Shown in pieces: positions 26,136 through 35,261 of a stretch of 64,000 nt of DNA. The position numbers and the translations under genes are program-made. Position 1 is the first letter of the stretch. Every line of letters starts with the position of its first letter. Origin of the DNA: an uncultured Shewanella sp. (GTDB taxonomy: Bacteria > Pseudomonadota > Gammaproteobacteria > Enterobacterales > Shewanellaceae); the NCBI RefSeq assembly GCF_947501225.1, contig NZ_CANMUW010000001.1, positions 496,001 through 560,000 on the forward strand, written 5' to 3'. The notes under the pieces are model-generated. The model was given only the letters and a program-made list of their open reading frames with translations. It did not search any database and was not told the DNA's origin.

Positions 26136-27623
26136 ATGTGGAATAGGTTGAACAGTTCGATGATGATTTGCCAGATGATGTTTGGCATGTCTTTTTACGG
26201 TGTCATGGTGATCCTGACCCGTTTCTTTCTGGAAGATCTGAATTATTCAGAAGCGGATACTATGATGGTCGTCGGTGCTTTTTCTGCTATCGGGCCACTG
26301 TTTGCCATTGCCGGTGGCTTCATCACCGATAAATTTCTCGGTGCCTATCGCTCTCTGACTCTGGCATTCATCTGTTTTGCATCGGGTTACGGACTGCTGG
26401 TGCTGGGGGCATCTATGCTCAATGTGCCTCTGAGTCTGGCGGGTATCGCACTGGCAAGTTATGCAAGAGGCTTGATGTTCCCCTCTTACTCACCACTTTT
26501 CAAGCGAACCTTTGCGACCGAGGAGGCCTTCGAGAGTGGTTATGCGGTTAACTACTCCATCAACAACATCGGCGCATTCATCAGCCAATACCTGTTTCCG
26601 CTGATCGTGCTGGTCATAGGTTTCAGCGGCAGCTACCTGCTGTGCGCCGCCATGGCAGTATTGGCCTTCGTGTTGATGCTGATAAGCCGTAAGCCTCTGC
26701 TCGAGGTGAGTTCAGAGATTGACAGGCAGCCGGTCAGTATGAAGAACTGGGTGCTGTTCCTGATCAGCTCGGCCGCCATGATAGGTTTAGTCTTCTTCAT
26801 GTTCTCTAATATGGATGTCGGTAAGAATATCGTTTACGCCATCGGCTTAGGCGCTATCGGATACTTTATTTCGATTATGGTTAAGTCGGAAAAGAGTGAG
26901 GCACTAAAAATGGGCACCATATTGATCATGGTGCTGCTGACCATCGCCTTTTTTGTCTACTACGGCCAGATGATGACCTCGATGACCTTAGTGACTATCA
27001 ATACGATGCGAGGTGATCTATTCGGCATTATCCCTATTGCGCCGGAGGCATCTATGGCGATGAACCCAATGTGGTGCATGGTAGCAGGACCGTTGATCGC
27101 CTTGGTATTTACAGCACTGGAGAAGCGCGACATCCACTTCACTATTGCGACTAAGGTGGGATTCGCCTTTATCTTTACCGCCATCGCCTTCGGAATATTA
27201 ACCTTAGCGGTGATGACGGTAGGCAGTGATGTAGTTATCCGTCCTGAGGTGTTCCTGGTTATTCACTTCTTCCAGGCCTTAGCGGAAGTTATTGTCGGCA
27301 GTATGGTTGTCGCTTTCATCTTGTCTGTGGCACCTAAACATATCGAAGCCTTCTCGGTGAGCCTGTTCTCGGTTGCAACCGCGCTCAGTGGAGTCGTTGG
27401 CGCCGTGTTCTCTACCTCCATCGCCGTTGAAAAGGGGCAGGCTATCACTCAGGAGGTGGTACATAACTTATATGGTGATTACTTCGGTATGTTGACGATC
27501 ATGGCCGTGGTTATGGTCGGTGTTGCATTTGCCGCTTCTAAGCTTATCAAGAAGATGTTGGGCAGCGATGAAGATAAGGCTCAAGGCTTGAGTGAAGATG
27601 AGGTTGTGAATGCCCAGGGATAA
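26136..27623 (+). CDS. POT/MFS-type transporter lacking the ExxER motif
   Basis: A 495-residue inner-membrane protein with about 12-14 hydrophobic segments. GGFITDKFLGAYRSL matches the loop 2-3 motif of proton-dependent oligopeptide transporters (G-x-x-x-D-x-x-x-G), and HFFQALAEVIVGSMVVAFILSVAPK resembles their late helix with the GE/AE motif. However, the first helix reads QMMFGMSFYG where POT proteins normally have ExxERFxYYG, so the Glu and Arg linked to proton coupling are missing. Substrate therefore uncertain: peptide or another small molecule. Confidence 0.75.
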   Translation: MWNRLNSSMMICQMMFGMSFYGVMVILTRFFLEDLNYSEADTMMVVGAFSAIGPLFAIAGGFITDKFLGAYRSLTLAFICFASGYGLLVLGASMLNVPLSLAGIALASYARGLMFPSYSPLFKRTFATEEAFESGYAVNYSINNIGAFISQYLFPLIVLVIGFSGSYLLCAAMAVLAFVLMLISRKPLLEVSSEIDRQPVSMKNWVLFLISSAAMIGLVFFMFSNMDVGKNIVYAIGLGAIGYFISIMVKSEKSEALKMGTILIMVLLTIAFFVYYGQMMTSMTLVTINTMRGDLFGIIPIAPEASMAMNPMWCMVAGPLIALVFTALEKRDIHFTIATKVGFAFIFTAIAFGILTLAVMTVGSDVVIRPEVFLVIHFFQALAEVIVGSMVVAFILSVAPKHIEAFSVSLFSVATALSGVVGAVFSTSIAVEKGQAITQEVVHNLYGDYFGMLTIMAVVMVGVAFAASKLIKKMLGSDEDKAQGLSEDEVVNAQG

Positions 27624-27639
27624 CGGCTTGCAGTTAAAT

Positions 27640-27671
27640 GGTTATTCCTCTCATCATTGAGAGGAATAACC
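27640..27671. terminator. 14-bp perfect hairpin between convergent genes
   Basis: GGTTATTCCTCTCA (27640-27653) and TGAGAGGAATAACC (27658-27671) pair without mismatch around TCAT. It sits midway between the POT-like gene (+) and rnhA (-), so it may stop both transcripts although no T run follows on the + strand. Confidence 0.65.
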
Positions 27672-27702
27672 GAACATTAGGATAACCGGATTGAAAAGTA
27701 AA

Positions 27703-28476
27703 TTACCCTGCCCTCAGGCTTAGAATCGAAGCCAGCTCAATCGGCTCAGGATACCGGCAAAAGTTAATGTTTCGCTGATCGATAGCATAAATCGACATTC
27801 TGTCGGCTAATTCGTTCCCCTCAATGCCCACATGAGCCGCCACATGAGTGATGTGGAGCTTCTCTTTAATCTCCTCATATATGGCGTGAGATAGCTGGAT
27901 TATCTCCAGATTTTTAATATCGCCGGCAGTTTTTCGTTTCCATCCTTTCTGTTTCCAACCATAAGCCCAGTTAGTGATACAGTTAATCGAGTATTGAGAG
28001 TCACTTAAGATATGAACACTCTTGCCTTTTTGAAGGTTGTCCTGAGCGATTAAGAGTGCCTGATACAGCGCATTTAACTCAGCGGTGTTGTTAGTGCCAG
28101 AGGGGTTATAGAGCCCATACCAAAGCTCAGACAGTTCGCCATTGCGGTAGACAGCGATGCCGGAGCCGGCCTCTCCGGGGTTGGGCTCACAGCCACCGTC
28201 GGTGTATATCTCTACATCATATCTTTGGTTTTGTTCGGTGGCGTTGGCTTTTACGGGTCGCTCGCTCAGCTTTGGTGCCGAAGTCGTTTTAGTGGATGCG
28301 TTTGAGGAAAGGGAGGATGCCGCTCCCTTACCGAAAGCCGCCTCGGCCTCGGCTCGGCTGGGAAATGATTTGTAGCGCGCTCCCGGAAATTTATCGACCA
28401 GTTTTTTTGTCTGATCCCAGTTGGTAAAGATACCGGTTTCTCTGCCTTGCCACACTACGTAAAACTTCTTTGCCAT
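27703..28476 (-). CDS. rnhA: ribonuclease HI with N-terminal hybrid-binding domain
   Basis: A 257-residue enzyme that cuts RNA in RNA-DNA hybrids. Residues 1-50 (KKFYVVWQGRETGIFTNWDQ, then VDKFPGARYKSFPSRAEAEAAF) form the viroplasmin-like hybrid-binding domain typical of eukaryotic RNase H1. A linker leads to the catalytic domain at about 85-235, with the carboxylates in IYTDGGCEPNPG, NTAELNALYQAL, ILSDSQYSIN and GNELADRMS, and the handle region AYGWKQKGWKRK. E. coli RNase HI has no such N-terminal domain. Confidence 0.93.
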   Translation of the reverse strand: MAKKFYVVWQGRETGIFTNWDQTKKLVDKFPGARYKSFPSRAEAEAAFGKGAASSLSSNASTKTTSAPKLSERPVKANATEQNQRYDVEIYTDGGCEPNPGEAGSGIAVYRNGELSELWYGLYNPSGTNNTAELNALYQALLIAQDNLQKGKSVHILSDSQYSINCITNWAYGWKQKGWKRKTAGDIKNLEIIQLSHAIYEEIKEKLHITHVAAHVGIEGNELADRMSIYAIDQRNINFCRYPEPIELASILSLRAG

Positions 28477-28602
28477 TGTTCTCTCTTCTATCTATGAGCA
28501 GGGGGAATCGTTCCCTATAGCGTTCATGTCTGATGCGTCGTGTTGAATACTACCCCATGAGGGGGGAAAACATAAGTTATGAGCTTGTCAGCCTTTATGA
28601 AA

Positions 28603-29175
28603 TTAGCGCTTACTCCCCATACAACCGGACAGTAGCCTGGCAAAAAAATCACTGCCCCTTTTCTGGCAGAACGCGATGTTACGTTCTGGAATCGATTCCG
28701 GATCATCATAATTTGCCAACGCCAGCTCCATGCTCGCCTCGCGTATGATATGTAGGGTCGGGTATGGCGAGCGGTTAGTGAAGTTGGAAGGGGCATCCAT
28801 CGCTTCACCATCGAAGCAGTAATCGGGGTGGAAACTGGCGAGCTGATATATCCCCTCGTAGCCTTGTTCGATGAGTAGATCGTTGGCGATATCGACGAGA
28901 TCCAGATAGGGATAAAACCCTTCGAAGCCTGCGGGGATAATAAACAGGGTCGTTTCTATCCCGGGGTTAGCATCCAAGTGCTGGCACTCACTTATTAACG
29001 CCTCGAGTACATGGTGCATCTTAGTCTCATCGATAACGGCATAACGAATGCTGCGACGCTCTACTTCACGCCGCGCGAAAGGACAGATGTTGTACTTCAT
29101 TATGACGCGCTCTACCCAGTTCTGTGTGTGCCGCGCTATGGCTTGAAGTTCGGTTTCCTGCTCTTGCTGTTTCAC
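28603..29175 (-). CDS. DUF1415 family protein
   Basis: A 190-residue cytosolic protein of the DUF1415 family, recognised by NWVERVIMKYNICPFARREVE, LFIIPAGFEGFYPYLDLVDIAN and FDGEAMDAPSNFTNRSPYPTLHIIREAS. No biochemical role is established for the family; the conserved Cys of NICPFA and the final RSPYP-H motif stand out. The start is GTG at 29175 with AAGGAG 8 nt upstream. It follows the LysE-type gene by 34 bp on the same strand, so the two are probably co-transcribed. Confidence 0.88.
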   Translation of the reverse strand: MKQQEQETELQAIARHTQNWVERVIMKYNICPFARREVERRSIRYAVIDETKMHHVLEALISECQHLDANPGIETTLFIIPAGFEGFYPYLDLVDIANDLLIEQGYEGIYQLASFHPDYCFDGEAMDAPSNFTNRSPYPTLHIIREASMELALANYDDPESIPERNIAFCQKRGSDFFARLLSGCMGSKR

Positions 29176-29209
29176 TCAGTTTTCTCCTTGCCCTGTTCTG
29201 GCTGGCCGT

Positions 29210-29803
29210 TTATGGGGCGATAATAGGGATGATAGATGCCACAAGCAAGAGTGCCATGGTGATGTTGAAGATCTTTTGTTGCTGGCTATTTTTTAATAAC
29301 CGCTTTAATCCCACGCCGAATCCCAGCCATAGAATGGCCGTGGGGAAGGCGACGCACATGAAGACGGTTGCAATGGTCAATACTTGAGGCGGCAGTGGCG
29401 ACTGTACGCTGGTGAAGGCTCCGACTGCCCCGATTGACATGATCCAGGCCTTAGGGTTGACCCATTGAAATGCGGCAGCCTGGATAAAACTTAGCGGGGT
29501 AGCGGTGTTCTTACCTTCAATCTTGCTGCTGTTATTGGCGATCAACCAGGCGAGATACAACAGGTAGGTGATGCCCGCATACTTGATGATCGAGTGCATG
29601 ATGGGGTGAGCCTGAAATACTGTGCTTAGGCCTAAGCCTATGGCGAGAACCATCGCGGGAAAACCGATGCAGACACCAGACAGATGGGGGAGGCTTCTTC
29701 TCACACCAAAGTTAACGCCTGAGGTCATGAGCATGATGTTATTGGGACCGGGGGTGACACCTGATGAGAAGGCAAAAAGAGCAATAGTTAAAACCAGTTC
29801 CAT
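29210..29803 (-). CDS. LysE family amino-acid exporter
   Basis: A 197-residue inner-membrane protein with about six hydrophobic segments. The signature TPGPNNIMLMTSGVNFGVRRSLPH is the LysE/RhtB helix-1 motif, and NPKAWIMSIG is the second conserved segment. Members export amino acids such as lysine, threonine, homoserine or cysteine derivatives; the substrate here is unknown. First gene of a probable two-gene unit with the DUF1415 gene. Confidence 0.9.
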   Translation of the reverse strand: MELVLTIALFAFSSGVTPGPNNIMLMTSGVNFGVRRSLPHLSGVCIGFPAMVLAIGLGLSTVFQAHPIMHSIIKYAGITYLLYLAWLIANNSSKIEGKNTATPLSFIQAAAFQWVNPKAWIMSIGAVGAFTSVQSPLPPQVLTIATVFMCVAFPTAILWLGFGVGLKRLLKNSQQQKIFNITMALLLVASIIPIIAP

Positions 29804-29998
29804 GAAGATCCGCTGTTGGAGATATAAAGCTGCATTTTAGCGGAATTTTATGATGAGCTACAGAGATGATATGGCTTGAGCCGATATTGATTGCTCACAG
29901 AGGTTTTTGGGTTAACTAATTGTAATTACTTATGAGTCAGCTTAGGTTAATCTTTAACGGGGTATTATTGGAATATATTTAAGAGGGAATCTTGTATC

Positions 29999-30559
29999 AT
30001 GTTCAAAAAACTCAGCTGCCTATTGTTAACATTTATTTTGACCGCCTGCGTCACTGTCGATGTTCCCAAATCTAACCCCACACGCGCCACTATGGTAACG
30101 AGCGGGGATCTCAGTTTTCTGTCATCAAACACGCCACGTTTTGCCTGGCATCCGTCGCTGGCCAGAGTGGCGGCTGAGGAGGGAGTCAATGATAAGGTTG
30201 TCGACCTTATGCGGAGCTCTATGATGAAGGTGATGCAGTCTAAGGGCTATCATCTGGTCTCTGTCGATGAATCACCGGATCTGTTATTAGGTTTCGGAGT
30301 TGCGCTGGAATCACAGATGAGTGATGCGCAGATACTGGATAAGGCGGGTCTGGTTCCGGGCCTCTCTACCTTTGGTGTCGATGCCGATAAGCATGAAAAA
30401 GGTTCGGTGCTGCTCGCGCTGTTTCATCCACACATGGCCGAGCCTGCATGGCGGGTATTAGCACAGGGGTTCACAGATTCGGATCAGAGCAGGGATGAGC
30501 GTCAACAGCGAGTCGATGAGCTGGTCTCACTTATGCTGGCGGCGGTGCCAAGTATCTAG
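29999..30559 (+). CDS. DUF4136 lipoprotein
   Basis: 186 residues with a lipoprotein signal (MFKKLSCLLLTFILTAC, lipobox LTAC). The mature part has the DUF4136 layout: SSNTPRFAWHPS, then an acidic-basic helix ending in MQSKGYHLVSVDESPDLLLGFGVAL and a C-terminal helix with RQQRVDELVSLMLAAVP. Members are envelope lipoproteins of unknown role. A weak hairpin (CACCAGC/GCTGGTG, 30593-30624) follows without a T run; the rest of the 373-bp gap to 30933 is AT-rich and shows no further gene. Confidence 0.8.
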   Translation: MFKKLSCLLLTFILTACVTVDVPKSNPTRATMVTSGDLSFLSSNTPRFAWHPSLARVAAEEGVNDKVVDLMRSSMMKVMQSKGYHLVSVDESPDLLLGFGVALESQMSDAQILDKAGLVPGLSTFGVDADKHEKGSVLLALFHPHMAEPAWRVLAQGFTDSDQSRDERQQRVDELVSLMLAAVPSI

Positions 30560-30932
30560 CTAAATTCTTGCACCTAATCAGTCGATGTTTCTCACCAGCT
30601 TCTGCAGTTGGCAAGTTGCTGGTGACATATGAGTCACTAAACTTCCACCTCTCAAGGTTTAGCAGGCGGACCATTTTAGAGATTTTTACAAATTGAAATT
30701 TTCAGTTACATTTTTTTGTCTGTCGTGCGTGTTGAGTCAAGATGTTTACCTCTTTATCGGTAGCCTTTAGGTTTTGATTTTTAATACTTTTGTTTCATTG
30801 TTAAATCTCTGCCTTGGTCTATATAGCATTCATCGCTAAAAGCACCACTCTATAGAGGTTTTAATTTTATTAAGCCATACCTTCAGCTCCTACAATTTCA
30901 ATTGAAGCAGTAATAAATTGTGAGGTGCAGTG

Positions 30933-31883
30933 ATGAAATTTTTAAAACTACCTATCTTTTTAATGACATTGATCTTCAGTGTCGCCTGTCTGGCTGCGGG
31001 TAACCCAAGGCCTGGATTTCCCCACGATACCCTGATTTTTCATGTTAAGAAGGCTGCCAGTGGGGTAGTTAACTGTGACGGTGGACACGCATCTTTTATC
31101 CGATATGACGAGGCGGCTATGGAGATCGTGCCGGTGGATATCTATATCACCATGGTCGACTGGTATCAGGTCGACAATGACGATGATGGCCTGTTTGATG
31201 AAGATCCTGCAGACGGTCTCGATAATGATTTAGATGGTGCTGTTGATGAAGATGGTGTCGAGCCCGGTGCAGAGACGGCATTTACCGACTGTGACGGTTT
31301 AGACGGTGAAATTACACTCGTGATGCGTGATACCGACCCTCGTGCGGGCTGGATATCAACCCAGGAGTGGTTTATCCGCGGTATCGGTAAGCCAGAGCAG
31401 GAGTTTGCTTTTTCTACAAATGCACAACAACAGACTTGTGACTGGGAGGCTGGTGATGATGGCCTGCTTGGGACTGATGATGATGTAGTTGTCTGCAGTT
31501 GGGGAGATTGGATTCCACTCGGTAATGTCAGTACCAGCGACTACAATGGTGAAATTTGTGTCAAGCAGGTCTCATTGAAGGGGAAAAACAGTAAGAAGGG
31601 AGGCGGTAAAACAGAGTTTTGTGATATCACTGAAGAGTTTCAGGTCGATGTGGATGTTAACGGAGATGGCTTCTATGAAGAGGAGTTTGATGAGTTAGAT
31701 CAATTTATCTTCTCCGTGAGCTGCCTCGATCTGACAGGCACAGATGTCGATTGCGAGTTGAGCCGTATTATTTGGGATATGGATGATAGTACCACCAGTA
31801 AGGCCAAGGCTCAGGTGTTTGTGAGCCATACAGGTGAAGCTATGATTAAGAAAGGGAAAATACGCGGAAAGCATGGCCAATAG
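30933..31883 (+). CDS. secreted acidic protein with Asp-rich calcium-binding-like repeats
   Basis: 316 residues with a Sec signal peptide (MKFLKLPIFLMTLIFSVACLAA). Residues ~75-110 contain DNDDDGLFDEDPADG and LDNDLDGAVDEDG, spaced like thrombospondin type-3 or EF-hand-like calcium loops, and VDVDVNGDGFYEEEFDE occurs near 240. Seven or more Cys suggest disulphides in the periplasm or outside. The C-terminus is basic (MIKKGKIRGKHGQ). I do not recognise a family. GAGGTG is 5 nt before ATG 30933. Stands alone; two hairpins follow. Confidence 0.75.
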   Translation: MKFLKLPIFLMTLIFSVACLAAGNPRPGFPHDTLIFHVKKAASGVVNCDGGHASFIRYDEAAMEIVPVDIYITMVDWYQVDNDDDGLFDEDPADGLDNDLDGAVDEDGVEPGAETAFTDCDGLDGEITLVMRDTDPRAGWISTQEWFIRGIGKPEQEFAFSTNAQQQTCDWEAGDDGLLGTDDDVVVCSWGDWIPLGNVSTSDYNGEICVKQVSLKGKNSKKGGGKTEFCDITEEFQVDVDVNGDGFYEEEFDELDQFIFSVSCLDLTGTDVDCELSRIIWDMDDSTTSKAKAQVFVSHTGEAMIKKGKIRGKHGQ

Positions 31884-31911
31884 ACCTTAATTATTAATAA
31901 TGTCATTAAAT

Positions 31912-31950
31912 AATCGCAGTCAGTTTTCTGGCTGCGATTTGCCTCTTTTT
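31912..31950 (+). terminator. terminator after the acidic secreted protein gene
   Basis: AATCGCAG (31912-31919) pairs with CTGCGATT (31932-31939), the inner part CAG-TTTT-CTG extending the stem; a CTCTTTTT run follows at 31943-31950. Confidence 0.75.
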
Positions 31951-31963
31951 ACTTGCTTCTTCG

Positions 31964-31990
31964 GGGCCGGTTTATACCGGCCCGTTTTTA
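31964..31990. terminator. second hairpin between convergent genes
   Basis: GGGCCGGT (31964-31971) and ACCGGCCC (31976-31983) around TTAT, followed by GTTTTTAT. It lies 32 bp past the stop of the - strand TonB receptor and can back up termination from the + strand. Confidence 0.7.
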
Positions 31991-32021
31991 TAAATATTGA
32001 AAAAGCTGTCTTATAACAAGT

Positions 32022-34172
32022 TTAGAAGCTGGCTTTTATCCCCAAGTTTACCGTAGTCCCCAGCCCCTTAGTGTTATAGCCATTATAGGTAAAGGCCTGA
32101 GAGCGGGCCGAGTAGTAATCTTCGTTGAGCAGGTTTTCTACACCGAGAGACAACTGCCAGTTGTTGATCTGATAACTGCTACTTAAGTTCACTAGTTTGT
32201 AACTGCTTACCGGTGCCTGAGTACCCGCATATTTACCATCAACCGCTTCAAAACGCTCACGATCGCCAACATACAGGTAGCTGAGCCCTATATACGCAGC
32301 ATCAATCGGGTTCCAGTCGATGCTGGCGGTGAATTTGGGGGCTGAGATGATGCTGCCATCGAGGTAGCTATCTGTCTCGGTGTTTTTACCTTCCATCCAG
32401 GTATAGGTGATCCCCGTTCTAAGATTGTCCTGAACTTGGTAGCTTAGTTGAGCTTCATATCCCCAGATCTTGTGGGGAGCGCGAACTGGCAGATAGATGC
32501 CTGTGGCCTCATCATACTTGGTTGTTGTCCCTAATTCAGATTCACTGCGGTAAGCTGAGAATTCATAGTTAATATCTTCATATTGACCAGATAAACCGAC
32601 TTCGTAGTTGTCTACAACAGATGATTCTGTCTGAACCAGAGAGATATCCTCAACAGTCGCCGTGCGTAGCAGTCGACCAAGATCTGGGATATCGGCACCT
32701 TGAGAGAAGCTGATAAACGGACTCAAATGTTCATTCATATTATATCTGACACCTAAGTTGAAGGTCGTGGTGTCATACTCAATATCACCACCTTTAACAT
32801 CCATTGGGACTGAGCAGGTGGCCTCGTTTTTACATAGTTTTAAGGTTTGGTAGTCATCGACCTTGAGATCTACGTTGTCCTGACGAACTCCGGCCTTAAC
32901 GATCCAGTCACCGTCGATCACCATTTTAGTTTGCAGGTAAGCGGCAAGGTTAGTCATGTCCATCTCTGGTACCCAGATCCGGCCATCGTCCAAAGGTTGT
33001 GAGCTAATATCGTTGAGGGCATCCAGGCCATAGATAAAGCTGACTTCAACCCGGTCCCAGTCGACTTGGGTATTGAAGTTGACCCTGAGGCCTTTTTTAT
33101 CTGATTTGATTAACGACTGACCACCTGAGTAGCCTTCACTTGGATTAGCCAGACTAGTCGAGAAGAAGAACATGTTTTCGATGACCTGGGCGTATCCATC
33201 TAACGTGAGCTGAGTATTAGTGAAGAGCTCATCGTCCATGTATTTGAGCATCAGGTTGTGATTACCACGGGGCCCTTGTGGCTCTCCGATCCTTGCAACC
33301 CCTGTTGTATTCTCGATCGCATAGGTTTTAATGCCACTGTTAACATTGCCTGTTACATCGGTCAGATCGGCGAGCTGCTGGGATTCATAGTAGTTATAAG
33401 TTAGCTGGAGGTATTTCTCCTCATCAAAATCATAACCAAATTTAGTAAATAAGTTTTGGGTTTTTGCCTCGGAAAGCCCATAAATTAATCCGATAATATC
33501 ACCTTCTGCATCGCGCTGAAGGCCGGTTTCTTCGATGGCCCCACTGAGTACATAACTGAAATTATCATTGGTACCGTCTATGGAGGCATCGAAACGATAT
33601 CCCGGCGTATCTTCAAACTTTACCGCACTGAATTTACTCGAGGCGCCCAGCTGTACTCTGGCTTTGTCATCGTCGGTGGCTTTCTTGGTGATGTAGTTGA
33701 TGATGCCGCCGGATGCGCCGTTTCCGTAGATAGAGGTCGCCCCCTTGATCACCTCGATACGCTCGATGGCACCGGCATCGATGGAGCGGATGCCCAGCTG
33801 ACCATTTCTAAGCGGAGTGGATTGAGGTACGCCATCAATCATCACCAATGCTTGTCTACCACGCAGTGTTTGGCCAAAGTTACTCGAAGTCCCTGAGCTT
33901 GGCGCCATGCCGGGAACCCGAAAGGCGAGAATATTTTGTAGCTCGGAGCTGACCAACATATCTTGTTTTAGCGCCTCGTTGTCGATCAGAGTGACCGAAG
34001 AGGGGACCTCGTCGATGCGCTCTACCGAGCGGCTTCCCGTTATTATCATACGCTCCATAGAGAGCGCATCCGCACCGGTCTGTTCGGCGGCCAGACTGGT
34101 GAAAGAGGGTAGGGTGAGACAAAACAGGGCGCATTGGGTGGCGAGGGCTGTCTTGCTTAATGGGAACGGCAT
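32022..34172 (-). CDS. TonB-dependent receptor, iron/siderophore type
   Basis: A 716-residue outer-membrane protein: signal peptide to about residue 28 (…FTSLAAEQ), a TonB-box-like segment near MERMIITGSRS, a plug domain (ALVMIDGVPQ, RIEVIKGATSIYGNGASGGIINYIT) and a C-terminal 22-strand barrel ending in aromatic residues (LGIKASF). A Fur box lies directly upstream, so iron-regulated uptake of a siderophore or other iron chelate is the likely role; the ligand cannot be read. AAGGAA precedes the ATG by 5 nt. Confidence 0.93.
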   Translation of the reverse strand: MPFPLSKTALATQCALFCLTLPSFTSLAAEQTGADALSMERMIITGSRSVERIDEVPSSVTLIDNEALKQDMLVSSELQNILAFRVPGMAPSSGTSSNFGQTLRGRQALVMIDGVPQSTPLRNGQLGIRSIDAGAIERIEVIKGATSIYGNGASGGIINYITKKATDDDKARVQLGASSKFSAVKFEDTPGYRFDASIDGTNDNFSYVLSGAIEETGLQRDAEGDIIGLIYGLSEAKTQNLFTKFGYDFDEEKYLQLTYNYYESQQLADLTDVTGNVNSGIKTYAIENTTGVARIGEPQGPRGNHNLMLKYMDDELFTNTQLTLDGYAQVIENMFFFSTSLANPSEGYSGGQSLIKSDKKGLRVNFNTQVDWDRVEVSFIYGLDALNDISSQPLDDGRIWVPEMDMTNLAAYLQTKMVIDGDWIVKAGVRQDNVDLKVDDYQTLKLCKNEATCSVPMDVKGGDIEYDTTTFNLGVRYNMNEHLSPFISFSQGADIPDLGRLLRTATVEDISLVQTESSVVDNYEVGLSGQYEDINYEFSAYRSESELGTTTKYDEATGIYLPVRAPHKIWGYEAQLSYQVQDNLRTGITYTWMEGKNTETDSYLDGSIISAPKFTASIDWNPIDAAYIGLSYLYVGDRERFEAVDGKYAGTQAPVSSYKLVNLSSSYQINNWQLSLGVENLLNEDYYSARSQAFTYNGYNTKGLGTTVNLGIKASF

Positions 34173-34203
34173 GGTATTTCCTTATAGGGTTTAAAGTGTG
34201 CGA

Positions 34204-34220
34204 ATGATAATCGTTATCAT
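34204..34220 (-). promoter_or_regulatory. Fur box
   Basis: ATGATAATCGTTATCAT is a perfect palindrome (7-3-7). It matches the 7-1-7 Fur core TGATAAT-N-ATTATCA at 14 of 15 positions. It lies 31 bp upstream of the receptor start and also before the divergent solute-binding gene. Confidence 0.88.
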
Positions 34221-34373
34221 GTGTGTTTGCAGGATATTTACATCTGTTGCAATTTTGTTGCTGCACGTTAATTTGAATTTTGGGGGGAGCCGATTGTTTT
34301 TTTGAGTCATATACTTGAGCCGCAGAGTAAGATTGATAACTTTGACCTGCGACAGCCAGCTAACATTGAGCCG

Positions 34374-35129
34374 ATGATAATAACCAGCAAGTTTTCAATC
34401 ATAATCCTGTTACTTTTGGTTTTCATCGCAAAGGGCAACGGAGCAGAGGTCGATATTATTTCCTGTGGGCTTTCTGATGGCTATCCTCCTTACCAATTTC
34501 AAGAAAGTGATAGTAGCGCCACAGGTTTTGACGCAGAGGTGTTGAGGTTGGTATTTAACAGGGCGCAATTACACCTTGAGCTGCACCAGATGAATTGGGT
34601 CGATGTGGTTGGCGGTTTGAGGTTTTCTCATATGCTCCACTGTGCCGGGGGGATGGAGATAACAAGGGGCAGAAAGAGATATTTTGACTTTACCTCGCCT
34701 TACTACTCTCGCAAAAGTGCCCTGTTTGTGTTGGCCGAAAATCCGGATGTTACTCGCCTCGATGACCTGGTGGGTAAAATTGTCGCCGGAGATAAAGACT
34801 CATCATTAGAGGCAGAGATAGCAGACAGCAAGATGCTCGGTAGATTACGCACTGTCCAGACCAAGAGTAAGGCTGCGTCGATGAAGCTGATGAGGGATGG
34901 CAAGGCCAGCGCGGTTATTGCGACGGTTGAGGTTGGTTACTATCTAGCCGATGAGCTGGGTATGGAAGTGAGAATTGTGATGCTCGCAGAGAGTGAAAGC
35001 CCTGTCAGCATAGCGGTGAAGAAAGGGCATCAGCGGCTTTTGCGCTTACTCGAAAGTGCACTGCAGCAACTGCTTAAAGAGGGGGAGATCGATCAATTAT
35101 ATGAGCAGTGGTTTCCCCAGGCACAATGA
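34374..35129 (+). CDS. periplasmic solute-binding protein, SBP_bac_3 type
   Basis: About 251 residues with a signal peptide (MIITSKFSIIILLLLVFIAKGNGA). The mature domain has the family-3 layout: DGYPPYQFQESDSSATGFDAEV at the ligand site, GGMEITRGRKRYFDFTSPYY and LDDLVGKIVAGDKDSSLE, with a C-terminal LLKEGEIDQLYEQWF. Such proteins bind amino acids or similar small molecules, either for an ABC importer or as stand-alone sensors; no transporter genes are adjacent. The ORF is open from 34302, but ATG 34374 gives the proper signal peptide. Confidence 0.8.
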   Translation: MIITSKFSIIILLLLVFIAKGNGAEVDIISCGLSDGYPPYQFQESDSSATGFDAEVLRLVFNRAQLHLELHQMNWVDVVGGLRFSHMLHCAGGMEITRGRKRYFDFTSPYYSRKSALFVLAENPDVTRLDDLVGKIVAGDKDSSLEAEIADSKMLGRLRTVQTKSKAASMKLMRDGKASAVIATVEVGYYLADELGMEVRIVMLAESESPVSIAVKKGHQRLLRLLESALQQLLKEGEIDQLYEQWFPQAQ

Positions 35130-35261
35130 GCCCGTCGACATCTTAGATACCTGCCTCAACACTGGCTGTTTTATTCAGACTAATCTATTCAGGGTGCCTG
35201 TTATGGTGACACCCTGAACCTAACTTAATGAAACTGAAACGTCGGCAAGCAGATATTTGAA

